This document shows positions 6,623 to 13,799 of a stretch of DNA of 45,624 bases, piece after piece. The DNA comes from a virus. The translations under genes were made by a program, and so were the position numbers. Where the stretch lies: IMG/VR virus record IMGVR_UViG_3300035698_005085, positions 1-45,624 of that record; one strand, 5' to 3'. The notes under the pieces were generated by a model, which was not told the origin of the DNA, searched no databases, and saw only the letters and a list, made by a program, of their open reading frames with translations. Position 1 is the stretch's first letter; the number at the start of each line of letters is the position of its first letter.

Positions 6623-7200
6623 AGTCCTTTCACCTTTTCTAATAGTCCGGAAGCTTTTAACTTCTCTAATCTTTTTTCATTTGCTTTCTTTTGATGCCAC
6701 GTCTGTTTAATTACTGGCTCTAAGTTTTTCTTTTCTTGTAACACTAGCTTACCTTTCTCCTCATCTTTGTTCTCATAAGGAAATCTAACCCATGTGTCTT
6801 TAATTGTAAACAATTTATAGTCTGCTTTAAATTTAGAATGTTCTTTCTCAACTACAACGGCAGTCTTAACAAACTTAGGAAAATGCATTTTGATGTGTGG
6901 AATTAATACACCCAACGTTACTCCTGTATCGTTTATATCGTCCACAACTAGAGCACTCTCCATTGGTCTATCATACACCATAGAGTATTCAATGTTATAT
7001 TTTATTTTTGCTTGTGCTCCTTTATGATAACTCTTAGCAGACACCACTGCTAAAGGTACACCTAGTTTATGACTAATTATGAGTCCTGGAATCAATCCAC
7101 CTCTGTTAATTGCCACAATGTAACTAAATGGTAACTTAGGAATGCTATCTGCTAACTTATAACAGTAAGAGATAAACTTATCCCATTCAATGTCAATCAT
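6619..7200 (-). CDS. Type I phosphoribosyltransferase (purine-base type)
   Basis: 193 residues. The PRPP-binding motif A-L-V-V-D-D-I-N-D-T-G-V-T-L (83-96) is clear, preceded by I-N-R-G-G-L-I-P-G (31-39), as in Gpt/HPRT-like enzymes. W-V-R-F-P-Y-E follows the core as in xanthine/guanine PRTs, then a basic C-terminal helical extension (about 165-193). It would join a purine base to PRPP. In this cluster it may salvage guanine/xanthine or act on a free 7-deazaguanine base; the latter is inference. ATG overlaps the stop of a 42-residue ORF upstream (GAATGATTG). Confidence 0.8.
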   Translation of the reverse strand: MIDIEWDKFISYCYKLADSIPKLPFSYIVAINRGGLIPGLIISHKLGVPLAVVSAKSYHKGAQAKIKYNIEYSMVYDRPMESALVVDDINDTGVTLGVLIPHIKMHFPKFVKTAVVVEKEHSKFKADYKLFTIKDTWVRFPYENKDEEKGKLVLQEKKNLEPVIKQTWHQKKANEKRLEKLKASGLLEKVKGL

Positions 7201-7325
7201 TCAAAACACCTTAATGCTTGTTTATCAGTCAATGGTGTAGTCTTAATAAGTGCAATACCATCTATTTTAAATAGCTTCGTAAGCTTCTCATACTTACCTG
7301 TTTTTGTATCAAATATTAGTTTCAT
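7197..7325 (-). CDS. Small hypothetical protein
   Basis: 42 residues, strong SD AGGAGGAAAGA-ATG at 7325. Begins M-K-L-I-F-D-T-K-T-G-K-Y and ends A-L-R-C-F-E. Its stop overlaps the phosphoribosyltransferase ATG, so the two are translationally coupled; its start lies inside the 3' end of the upstream gene. No family recognised. Confidence 0.6.
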   Translation of the reverse strand: MKLIFDTKTGKYEKLTKLFKIDGIALIKTTPLTDKQALRCFE

Positions 7326-7551
7326 TCTTTCCTCCTATTAATTTGTATCCATCCATTATCTGTTGATACAATGGCAAATACAATTTAACTACATCGTTCT
7401 TGAATTCATATCTTGTAGTGTGATAGTTTAACAAGTGTTGGTCTAACTCTCTCTCAGCTAACTCAAATCCCCATCTTGCTTGTTGTGGATTAGTTTCTAT
7501 TCTTGCTTCTGATTTATCTACTAAACTTATTATGTCTCTTATGTTACCCAT
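7309..7551 (-). CDS. Small hypothetical helical protein
   Basis: 80 residues, GGAGG about 12 nt before ATG. Mostly helical and acidic/basic mixed (W-G-F-E-L-A-E-R-E-L-D-Q-H-L). Ends G-G-K-N-E-T-N-I, over the SD and start of the next gene. No family recognised. Confidence 0.6.
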   Translation of the reverse strand: MGNIRDIISLVDKSEARIETNPQQARWGFELAERELDQHLLNYHTTRYEFKNDVVKLYLPLYQQIMDGYKLIGGKNETNI

Positions 7552-7552
7552 T

Positions 7553-7660
7553 TTAATACAACTCCTCCACTGCTTTAAGTATTTGTGATAGTTTAACTAA
7601 ACCTAGGATACAAAGGAATATAAGCAAAAAAAATAAAAAATAAATTAATTGTGTTGACAT
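7553..7660 (-). CDS. Single-pass membrane micropeptide
   Basis: 35 residues: M-S-T-Q-L-I-Y-F then a strongly hydrophobic stretch (residues 5-22) and a short charged tail K-A-V-E-E-L-Y. ATG lies inside the end of the collagen-like gene; the SD is weak (GGGAT). Its last codons supply the GGAGG used by the next gene. Short, so moderate confidence. Confidence 0.45.
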   Translation of the reverse strand: MSTQLIYFLFFLLIFLCILGLVKLSQILKAVEELY

Positions 7661-8397
7661 TCTATCCCATTTGGATAACATGTCCAATCGTTGAAGTAAA
7701 CTATTTCATTAGTTCTCTGTGCTTTGTGTTGTGCTGCAATTAAATCTACTTCTGTAGCAGATAATCCACCTACTACTTGTATTCCCCATAACCTATCTTG
7801 TAAGTCATCATATTCACTTCTTGGAACAAACATTGTTCTTAAGAAATCTGTAAACTCACCATATAGGAATTCTAATGCGTGTGACCTTTTCCATCCACCA
7901 TTTCTATCAACTCTCCATGAGTCTTCATTGGCTTCAATAAAAGCATTTGTTGCTAATATATCGTCTTCATTGTCCTCAATGTCGTCTTCATTATCACGGA
8001 TAGCACGTTTATTTTTACCAATTAAATGGAATTGAATCATTTCTATGAAAGGGTTAGCGTCTTCTCCATCTTCACCGTCTTCTCCATCCTCTCCATCTTG
8101 TCCATCAATACCTGGTTTACCATTGTTTCCATCTTTACCGTCTTCACCAGTTTCTCCCTGTTCTCCCTGTTCTCCCTGTTCTCCCTGTTCACCAGTTTCT
8201 CCTTGTTCTCCTGCTGGTATATTATTTATCTGACCTTGTAGGTCTTCGATGTCGTCATCTAAGTCATCTACTGCGTCTTGAACTTCTTGCTCATTACATG
8301 ATGGATAATGTCCCCAACCACAATCAACATTTGTTGCTACTACACTCACAGTCATAAGAATTACAACCATAAGTGTTACTACTATTGTTTTATTCAT
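7645..8397 (-). CDS. Secreted collagen-like protein
   Basis: 250 residues with SD GGGAGG. Residues 1-22 form a Sec signal peptide (M-N-K-T-I-V-V-T-L-M-V-V-I-L-M-T-V-S-V-V-A). Cys26 and Cys34 follow, then an acidic coiled coil (about 36-60) and 17 uninterrupted Gly-X-Y triplets (63-113), mostly G-E-Q and G-E-D. A second acidic coiled coil (R-D-N-E-D-D-I-E-D-N-E-D-D-I, about 134-147) and a C-terminal domain with a Cys pair complete it. Collagen-like repeats in phages usually make trimeric fibres, but this gene lies among early genes. A role at the infected-cell surface, such as adhesion or superinfection exclusion, is therefore as plausible as a fibre. Confidence 0.75.
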   Translation of the reverse strand: MNKTIVVTLMVVILMTVSVVATNVDCGWGHYPSCNEQEVQDAVDDLDDDIEDLQGQINNIPAGEQGETGEQGEQGEQGEQGETGEDGKDGNNGKPGIDGQDGEDGEDGEDGEDANPFIEMIQFHLIGKNKRAIRDNEDDIEDNEDDILATNAFIEANEDSWRVDRNGGWKRSHALEFLYGEFTDFLRTMFVPRSEYDDLQDRLWGIQVVGGLSATEVDLIAAQHKAQRTNEIVYFNDWTCYPNGIECQHN

Positions 8398-8399
8398 AT

Positions 8400-8576
8400 T
8401 TAATACCTCCCATTATTTTTTCTATGCATCTTATAGAATGGCCATACGTTGTTTGTAGTAACCATTCTGTTAACTATACTCTTTAAAGTAGTAGTGCATA
8501 CTGCACACACATATCCTAACTTTGCTTTGTGACCGTACACATCTCTACCACATCTTGGGCATTTTTCAGTTATCAT
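8400..8576 (-). CDS. Zinc-ribbon microprotein
   Basis: 58 residues, SD GGAG 7 nt before ATG. One C-P-R-C (6-9) and one C-A-V-C (24-27) pair form a zinc ribbon, followed by a helical tail with N-N-V-W-P-F-Y-K-M-H-R-K. Stop is 2 nt before the collagen-like ATG. Confidence 0.65.
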   Translation of the reverse strand: MITEKCPRCGRDVYGHKAKLGYVCAVCTTTLKSIVNRMVTTNNVWPFYKMHRKNNGRY

Positions 8577-8659
8577 TCTTTAACTCCGTTTTCGTTTAAT
8601 GCGTCAAATAATCGATTTAAACGATTCTTTTTCAAAATGTATATTTTATCTTGGACCAA
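8573..8659 (-). CDS. Possible 28-residue peptide
   Basis: TTG start with SD GAGG about 6 nt upstream; ends L-N-E-N-G-V-K-E with its TGA overlapping the next ATG (ATGA). Spacing and coupling support it, but the length and rare start keep confidence low. Confidence 0.3.
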   Translation of the reverse strand: MVQDKIYILKKNRLNRLFDALNENGVKE

Positions 8660-8675
8660 TTATTTCCTCGTTAAA

Positions 8676-9266
8676 TCAAATGTATGATGACTTTAACGTA
8701 AAATCTAAAATCTTTTTAGACATTGATTTGTTGGGTTCTATTAAAAAGAACCAAGACGGACCATTCTCAGTCGTTAAATAGATGTCGGTAGTAATGTTAT
8801 GTATCTCTCTAAAGACGTCTATTGCCTCTCTCACACTCTTTAACTGATAGTCATGCCCACACATAACGCCACCCTTTTTTAACTTAGGGTACCAATCGTT
8901 TAAATCTCTCAATATACTCTTATATGTGTGACTTCCATCAATGTAAACCCAATCAAAAAAACTAGTAGGAAATATCATAGCTGCTTTCTCGTGTAACATC
9001 TTTAGTATCGAAACATTAAAAGCATCTCTATGTTCTCTAACTACTTTAACACATTCCATCATTCTTTGCCACTGCTTCTCGTCCTCCACTTTAGATGAAC
9101 TTTCTTGCCACGAGTGGTGTTCCCAACAATCAATTAAATAAAGATGTTTACCTTCCCACGACTTTAATATCATTTCACTAAAGGTTCCTTTCCTCACTCC
9201 TAGTTCTATTCCACTTCCTAGTAAGTTTAATTCGTTAAATAAGTAACCTAATTGACTTCGTTCCAT
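8676..9266 (-). CDS. Class I SAM-dependent methyltransferase (Methyltransf_24-like)
   Basis: 196 residues from ATG 9266, chosen because AGGTG lies at good spacing and the preceding QueE gene stops there; an upstream ATG (9329) would overlap QueE by 62 nt. SAM-binding motif G-I-E-L-G-V-R-K-G-T-F-S-E, then L-Y-L-I-D-C-W-E, and F-D-W-V-Y-I-D-G-S-H-T-Y (metal/substrate loop), followed by L-K-K-G-G-V-M-C-G-H-D-Y. This is the pattern of CmcI/macrocin-O-methyltransferase-like enzymes. Being coupled to QueE and QueD, it may methylate the deazaguanine base or nucleotide. Sugar O-methylation is the alternative. Confidence 0.7.
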   Translation of the reverse strand: MERSQLGYLFNELNLLGSGIELGVRKGTFSEMILKSWEGKHLYLIDCWEHHSWQESSSKVEDEKQWQRMMECVKVVREHRDAFNVSILKMLHEKAAMIFPTSFFDWVYIDGSHTYKSILRDLNDWYPKLKKGGVMCGHDYQLKSVREAIDVFREIHNITTDIYLTTENGPSWFFLIEPNKSMSKKILDFTLKSSYI

Positions 9267-9267
9267 T

Positions 9268-9939
9268 TCATACACCTGTTGTTTTATCCCAGATAACACA
9301 CTGCAATCTATCTGAGTAATTAAATCCATGAACCTTGCAGAGGTGTGCTACTTTTTTTCTAATGACAGTACTACTAGGACTATTATCTATTAATTCTGGC
9401 ATTAACCATATTTTTCTTTTTGGTATAAAACACTCTTGTTGCATTTTAATGACTTCCATTATGTCCTGTCCATCAGATATAACAAACTTAAATACAACAT
9501 TCTTTTTATTAGCATACTCTGTTAATATGTGTTTCTTGTACCTTAATTTTTCTTTGACTCCACTATTGGCTAACTTGGGGGAGCAATTTATGCGGTTGAA
9601 CAGGTATACATCGTCAAAAGGTATTGCTATTGTGCCATTAGTTTCTATTTCTACTCTCATGTGAGGTATATACTTTATTAACTCATTAATACCTTTCATT
9701 TGTAATGTAGGCTCTCCACCAGTTATAACTAATCTATCACACACATTTAACCATTCGTTATCATAACAAAGGTCGAATATCTCTTTAGTTGACATTTCCT
9801 TACCTTTTTTCCATACTTCTGTTGTGTCACACCATTTACAATTTAAGTTACAATTTTGTAACCTTAAGAAGATTGCTGGTCTACCCATTGTAGGGCCTTC
9901 TCCTTGTATTGAATAGAATAGTTCACTAACCTTTAACAT
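9268..9939 (-). CDS. queE: 7-carboxy-7-deazaguanine synthase, radical SAM
   Basis: 223 residues, SD GGAGAGATGA. Converts 6-carboxy-tetrahydropterin to 7-carboxy-7-deazaguanine (CDG). N-terminal S-I-Q-G-E-G-P-T-M-G-R-P (10-21), then C30-N-L-N-C34-K-W-C37-D-T, the CX3CX2C cluster of radical SAM enzymes, and I-T-G-G-E-P-T-L. The C-terminal L-M-P-E and Q-C-V-I-W segments are also typical of QueE. The start overlaps the queD stop by 14 nt, giving a queD-queE-methyltransferase operon. Confidence 0.93.
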   Translation of the reverse strand: MLKVSELFYSIQGEGPTMGRPAIFLRLQNCNLNCKWCDTTEVWKKGKEMSTKEIFDLCYDNEWLNVCDRLVITGGEPTLQMKGINELIKYIPHMRVEIETNGTIAIPFDDVYLFNRINCSPKLANSGVKEKLRYKKHILTEYANKKNVVFKFVISDGQDIMEVIKMQQECFIPKRKIWLMPELIDNSPSSTVIRKKVAHLCKVHGFNYSDRLQCVIWDKTTGV

Positions 9940-10357
9940 TTAAATCATCTCTCCTGTTCCATATAGCACAACTAGTTGGAGTTTCCCAAAGCACTAGTTT
10001 ATTTAGTTTAATGTTTTTAAACTTCTCATTCTTACTAAAAGCATACTCTAAACGTTCTGCTATTTGTCCTATCATATTCTCTGCAGTAGTCTGTGTCTTT
10101 TCAAACATAGGCACTTTGTTCAAGAATGAGTGGTCACACTCTTTAATAATGTGTTCATCTACTACTTCTTTTAAGTCATTGAAATTTACCAACATTCCAT
10201 GTGTTAACTCTTTTCCTTTGACATACACTTCTAGTTTGTATGTATGACCATGTAAATGAGCACACTTACCAAATATCTGTTCGTTTTCTAACATCGTAGC
10301 AGTTGTATAGGCTAACCTATGTGCTGAGTCAAAAACGAAGTCTTTTCTTATTAACAT
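9926..10357 (-). CDS. queD: 6-carboxy-5,6,7,8-tetrahydropterin synthase
   Basis: 143 residues with strong SD AAGGAGGG. Makes CPH4 from dihydroneopterin triphosphate. F-D-S-A-H-R-L (His13) and C-A-H-L-H-G-H (His36, His38) give the three zinc ligands with Cys32 as catalytic Cys; E-C-D-H-S-F-L-N (Asp75-His76) and L-W-E-T-P-T (Glu125) complete the active site. All key residues are present, so it should be active. Coupled to queE downstream. Confidence 0.93.
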   Translation of the reverse strand: MLIRKDFVFDSAHRLAYTTATMLENEQIFGKCAHLHGHTYKLEVYVKGKELTHGMLVNFNDLKEVVDEHIIKECDHSFLNKVPMFEKTQTTAENMIGQIAERLEYAFSKNEKFKNIKLNKLVLWETPTSCAIWNRRDDLNVKG

Positions 10358-10474
10358 TTAAATCCCTCCTTCCTTATAATTCTTTTGTGCTAATAGTAAT
10401 CCATATAGAGTAGGATACTCTTTCTTATTAAATATAATCTCTCTCCTTTCATCAGTTGTAAAATTTAAAGTCAT
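10358..10474 (-). CDS. Small hypothetical protein
   Basis: 38 residues, SD GAGGA before ATG 10474. Sequence runs M-T-L-N-F-T-T-D-E-R-R-E-I-I to L-L-A-Q-K-N-Y-K-E-G-G-I. The last codons include the GGAGGG used as SD for queD, whose ATG directly follows the stop. No family recognised. Confidence 0.55.
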   Translation of the reverse strand: MTLNFTTDERREIIFNKKEYPTLYGLLLAQKNYKEGGI

Positions 10475-10604
10475 CTTTATCGTCCTCTTGTTTCTTTTTA
10501 GTTACGTCACTACCACATTCATTACAAATGTTATTCGTTGTTATTTGCTCCACACCACATGTTTCACAAAATTGAAAGTTTGCTGTAGTTTTTATTAAGT
10601 TCAT
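10452..10604 (-). CDS. Zinc-ribbon microprotein
   Basis: 50 residues, SD GAGGTT. Two Cys pairs, C-E-T-C (13-16) and C-N-E-C (27-30), ten residues apart form a compact zinc ribbon; the tail is K/D-rich. Overlaps the next small gene by 23 nt. Confidence 0.65.
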   Translation of the reverse strand: MNLIKTTANFQFCETCGVEQITTNNICNECGSDVTKKKQEDDKDDFKFYN

Positions 10605-10617
10605 ATAATCAACCTCA

Positions 10618-10734
10618 CTATGTAAATAACATCCATATTGTTCCTAGCCCCACCACTACCCCTAGACTAATGACTAAACAAACAAAAGCAAATAAAATAT
10701 TAAACTTATCTCGTAAATATTCTTCCGCATTCAT
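10618..10734 (-). CDS. Single-pass membrane micropeptide
   Basis: 38 residues, SD GGAGGA 7 nt before ATG. N-terminal M-N-A-E-E-Y-L-R-D-K, then one hydrophobic helix (about 12-37, F-N-I-L-F-A-F-V-C-L-V-I-S-L-G). ATG overlaps the stop of the AAA+ ATPase gene (ATGA), so it is coexpressed with it. Confidence 0.55.
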   Translation of the reverse strand: MNAEEYLRDKFNILFAFVCLVISLGVVVGLGTIWMLFT

Positions 10735-12212
10735 TTTAAGTCCTCCTCTGGTATGCCGATAACGTTCTCAGGTCTGTTATCGACTATAGTTTCTTCTTCA
10801 TAGCCTTTGTCTTCTTTGATAGGTCCTGAGTATTCATCTAGTGATGCTTGTTCAACATAATGTTCTTGTTCTTTCCTAGTTTTGTAATAGTCTAATCTAG
10901 GCATTTGTAATAACTTATGTTTGTCACCAGTTATAGGGTCTATAACCTCTGGGTCTGTACAATACCTTCGAATATACTTCTCTGCTATTGTAGGAAAGTG
11001 TTTTCTTACATTCTTTACACATTCTTGTAATACAGATACCCAATCTATTTCAAAGTTAAACTCAAGTATATCGCCTGCTTTGTACATTGTAGCAGAACTA
11101 TACTTCATCTTATCAACATAACCTATGTCTGCTAACTGATTAAGGTGTTTAGTACACATATGTTGACTTACTGTTATTCCAAACTTACGTAGTTCTTTCT
11201 GAACAGACTTTCTGTCCATCTCTCCTCCAGAGCCTTTTACTACTTCTATTATCTTTCTTTGTAGTGCTGAGCACTTTAAAGAAGTCTCAATTAGAATACC
11301 CCCAAAGATTCTATGGTTCTCATACATATCTTGAGGTGTTATAAGCATAAATTTTCTTTCATTCTTTTTGAATTTCATTCTTTGCTTATAGTAGAATCTA
11401 GCAATCCCATACGTATTGTGTAAGTACTTTGGAAAGTCTCTCCTACTGTCAGAAAAGTATTTAGGTATGACATTCATAAAGAGATTTGCTGCAGGATGTA
11501 TGTATTCAAAATCATCAAACTTAGGTAGTGTGTAGATGTGTTCTATCATCTTACCTTTATTATAAGGACTCTCTTTTACTTTTTGATTAGGATTGACAGC
11601 TTGACTAGCTTGCCGTGTTAATACAGCAGCATTTTGTTTAGCAGAGTCATCAGTTCGTATGATGATTAGTCTACTCTTTAGCTCTACTGGCACTGTAGCT
11701 TCGTTCTCATCTGCTAAACAAAAGATGAAAGGTTTTCTAGGCAGAACAAATCTATTGATTATCCTCTGCCCTTCAACCATTGCTGTGTTTTTATACACAC
11801 TCTTTTTCCCTTCTCCCCAGTCTTTTAATGTCTCTAAGAATTCTTTAGGTATCTTATTCAACTCTAGAATACGAACAAATCTACAGTTCGATATTTTCTT
11901 AGCTTGATACCATCCAGATTTATCAGAACCACTTGTAGTAGTAAAGAACTGGCCACTGTTATCCTCACCCTCTGCATTCTCTTCAAAGCCACAGACGGCC
12001 ATTATGTTATCTGTAATCCATGTTTTACCAGAGGCTCTTGGACCTCCCATTAATACACACTCCTCACCTAGTATCCAACTAGTGAATACTGCCATTCGTG
12101 TGAAGTAATCACCTACTATCTTTTCATCTAGTAAGTTATTCACTAAATGTAAAGTAGGTAAGAAACCCATATCAGGGTGTACACTACTTTTATCCTCTGG
12201 AACTACTACCAA
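10731..12212 (-). CDS. AAA+ ATPase, probable MCM-like replicative helicase with C-terminal winged helix
   Basis: 493 residues. Walker A is G-G-P-R-A-S-G-K-T (56-64, Lys63); a Walker-B-like strand is F-V-R-I-L-E-L-N (Glu117); E-L-K-S-R-L-I-I-I-R-T-D looks like the sensor/arginine-finger region after residue 175. The order and the C-terminal winged helix (about 325-390, R-K-S-V-Q-K-E-L-R-K-F-G) recall MCM/SF6 helicases, though the Walker B lacks the usual Asp-Glu pair. Next to PriL and an A/P-rich partner, it probably works in replication. A packaging or transcription ATPase is an alternative. Confidence 0.6.
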   Translation of the reverse strand: MVVVPEDKSSVHPDMGFLPTLHLVNNLLDEKIVGDYFTRMAVFTSWILGEECVLMGGPRASGKTWITDNIMAVCGFEENAEGEDNSGQFFTTTSGSDKSGWYQAKKISNCRFVRILELNKIPKEFLETLKDWGEGKKSVYKNTAMVEGQRIINRFVLPRKPFIFCLADENEATVPVELKSRLIIIRTDDSAKQNAAVLTRQASQAVNPNQKVKESPYNKGKMIEHIYTLPKFDDFEYIHPAANLFMNVIPKYFSDSRRDFPKYLHNTYGIARFYYKQRMKFKKNERKFMLITPQDMYENHRIFGGILIETSLKCSALQRKIIEVVKGSGGEMDRKSVQKELRKFGITVSQHMCTKHLNQLADIGYVDKMKYSSATMYKAGDILEFNFEIDWVSVLQECVKNVRKHFPTIAEKYIRRYCTDPEVIDPITGDKHKLLQMPRLDYYKTRKEQEHYVEQASLDEYSGPIKEDKGYEEETIVDNRPENVIGIPEEDLK

Positions 12213-12223
12213 TCATTTCACCC

Positions 12224-12823
12224 CTATTTATTGTAATGTGATAAGAAAATCAGTTCTATTCTGGCGTCTTGTAATTTACCACCAAATAGTGAATCATTAT
12301 TTGCCATAAAGATTGCTTTAAACCTTTCTAAATCTACTTTCTTATCTGGGCTACTAGTATTAATAGCCTTTAGAACTTCTTGTTCACCAGATGTTAATGA
12401 AAACGTTACTGGTGCTGCTGCTGGTGCTACTGGTGTAGCTGGTGCTGCAGGTGTAGCAGGTGTTACTGCTACTGGTGTAGCTGGAGCTACTGGAGCAGGT
12501 GCACTAGGTGCTGCTGCTACTTCTCCAACAATTGTAATCTCATACTTATCCATTGGTGCTTTAGCATTATCAAATGCTTGTTTATATAATGCAGTTATAG
12601 GGTCTTTTCCTAGTGCTGTTAATGTAGCCATCTTATCGACTAGTTTCTTATTAGAGCTAATACCAAAACTATAAGCATAGACTGCTCCTGAGATTACGAT
12701 ATCTCTAACGAAATTAGTCCTCTTTTGTAAGTCTGGGTATAATCTAAGGAAGTCTCCTCGTGCCATAAACTTTATCTGAGTTTTAATGTCTCTTTGTATA
12801 TTATCTACTGGACTTGCTAGCAT
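12224..12823 (-). CDS. Hypothetical protein with Ala/Pro/Val/Thr-rich linker
   Basis: 199 residues. A helical N-terminal domain (1-95), a linker of A-P, A-T-P and V-A-P repeats (about 103-140), and a C-terminal helical domain (141-199, S-L-T-S-G-E-Q-E-V-L-K-A-I). This two-domain layout with a flexible linker suggests a scaffold or protein-protein adaptor for the helicase encoded next. The ATG is 3 nt after the preceding stop. No family recognised. Confidence 0.6.
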   Translation of the reverse strand: MLASPVDNIQRDIKTQIKFMARGDFLRLYPDLQKRTNFVRDIVISGAVYAYSFGISSNKKLVDKMATLTALGKDPITALYKQAFDNAKAPMDKYEITIVGEVAAAPSAPAPVAPATPVAVTPATPAAPATPVAPAAAPVTFSLTSGEQEVLKAINTSSPDKKVDLERFKAIFMANNDSLFGGKLQDARIELIFLSHYNK

Positions 12824-12826
12824 TCC

Positions 12827-12979
12827 TTAACCAATTGGGAAAGCTATAACTCCTACTGCTGTGTATTGTTTTAATGTGGTTTCTCTGTCTTTCTGATATC
12901 CTACGTCTAATCTGAACATTTCTCTTGCTTCCGTAGTTGTCAGTTGGAACTGGAAGTTCTTTTCATTATAGAAAGCCAT
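12827..12979 (-). CDS. Small hypothetical protein, first gene of the helicase operon
   Basis: 50 residues, SD GAGGTGA before ATG 12979. Reads M-A-F-Y-N-E-K-N-F-Q-F-Q-L and ends V-G-V-I-A-F-P-I-G. It follows the promoter at 13071-13093 with a leader of roughly 70 nt. No family recognised. Confidence 0.6.
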   Translation of the reverse strand: MAFYNEKNFQFQLTTTEAREMFRLDVGYQKDRETTLKQYTAVGVIAFPIG

Positions 12980-13070
12980 ACTTTGGTCACCTCACCATAT
13001 TTTAGCACACTTACTGTGTGATAGATGTCTTATCACCTACTCACTATCTACTACATATGTAAAATCATTA

Positions 13071-13093
13071 CACATTTATATACTTTTGTATCC
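13071..13093 (-). promoter_or_regulatory. Archaeal BRE/TATA promoter
   Basis: Minus strand reads GGATACAAAAGTATATAAATG: purine-rich BRE plus TATA box. The core TACAAAAGTATATAAAT is identical to the promoter at 23674 and differs by one base from that at 35245. It drives the leftward helicase operon. Confidence 0.75.
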
Positions 13094-13105
13094 TTTACTA
13101 TACAA

Positions 13106-13432
13106 TTACTGTGGGATAACAATAGCACTACTATTTTGTGTCTTATTTTGCAATGAAGTAGGATTAACATTATAGTAAAAAAAAGCATCATAAAGATTAA
13201 CAATTACTTTCTCTTTATTACCTTTACTGTCCTCTACTGTTACTTCTTCTGTCATAGGGACTAGTATTTGTTCTTCTCCAAACCTTTTAAGGTGTGTTAA
13301 AGGAAATATAGTTGTTGCTACCATTATACGATTAGGGTCTAAGTTAATCTCAGTCTGTTCCTCTTGTATATCGTATCCAGTAGTCTTATGTATGTATTTG
13401 GCTCTTTGTAACCAATCAAATCTAGGATTCAT
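13106..13432 (-). CDS. Hypothetical protein
   Basis: 108 residues, SD GAGGT. Beta-rich middle (E-I-N-L-D-P-N-R-I-M-V-A-T-T-I-F-P-L and V-T-V-E-D-S-K-G-N-K-E-K-V-I-V). Last gene of its operon, ending just before the helicase promoter. No family recognised. Confidence 0.6.
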   Translation of the reverse strand: MNPRFDWLQRAKYIHKTTGYDIQEEQTEINLDPNRIMVATTIFPLTHLKRFGEEQILVPMTEEVTVEDSKGNKEKVIVNLYDAFFYYNVNPTSLQNKTQNSSAIVIPQ

Positions 13433-13571
13433 TTTTCATTACCTCTCTTAAGTTATTAACTACGTCTTCTAAGTCTAACACTCTCTTGATGAGTAATTTT
13501 ACTATTGTGTCTTGTTGCTCATCTGCTTTCTGTAGAGCAGTCAGCATTTGCATAATCTTCTTATCGTTCAT
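13422..13571 (-). CDS. Small helical protein
   Basis: 49 residues, M-N-D-K-K-I-M-Q-M-L to V-M-K-N-E-S, with a heptad-like coiled-coil pattern (V-K-L-L-I-K-R-V-L-D-L-E-D-V-V). Overlaps the next gene by 11 nt; its 3' codons hold that gene's SD. Confidence 0.5.
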   Translation of the reverse strand: MNDKKIMQMLTALQKADEQQDTIVKLLIKRVLDLEDVVNNLREVMKNES

Positions 13572-13689
13572 TTAATACCCACTCCAATGCCTTTACATAA
13601 CCTTTCCAAAAACCATGGTCAGATTCATCATAAACATCACAAGTGTTTTCAATGTGTTGTTCTATTTCTTGTTTAGTTTTTATTGTCAT
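13561..13689 (-). CDS. Small hypothetical protein
   Basis: 42 residues, M-T-I-K-T-K-Q-E-I-E then C-D-V-Y-D-E-S-D-H-G-F-W-K-G-Y-V. SD is AGGTGAATTAG before ATG. The motif H-G-F-W-K-G-Y-V-K-A-L-E-W-V resembles small phage proteins that end in an amphipathic helix. Overlaps both neighbours by 11-17 nt. Confidence 0.5.
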   Translation of the reverse strand: MTIKTKQEIEQHIENTCDVYDESDHGFWKGYVKALEWVLNER

Positions 13690-13798
13690 CTAATTCACCT
13701 GCTTTTGCTCTACGAATCAATTCAGTTATTTTCATACCTTCCATTGCTGGAGATTCATTACTCATAAGTATTTCTTGACTCACTTCTCTAATGTTCAT
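13673..13798 (-). CDS. Small hypothetical protein
   Basis: 41 residues, SD GAGGTG. M-N-I-R-E-V-S-Q-E-I-L-M-S-N-E-S then M-K-I-T-E-L-I-R-R-A-K-A-G-E-L. Two short helices; could be an RHH-like or anti-repressor fragment, not recognised. Confidence 0.5.
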   Translation of the reverse strand: MNIREVSQEILMSNESPAMEGMKITELIRRAKAGELDDNKN

Positions 13799-13799
13799 T

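Noticed and set aside
8026-8241. Plus-strand ORFs opposite the collagen-like gene (Ser/Pro- and Phe/Ser-rich)
   Set aside because: They are antisense reads of the Gly-X-Y repeats; the minus frame has a signal peptide and SD.
9268-9329. Upstream start (ATG 9329) for the QueE-linked methyltransferase
   Set aside because: Would overlap QueE by 62 nt with a weak SD; ATG 9266 has AGGTG at correct spacing and sits at the QueE stop.
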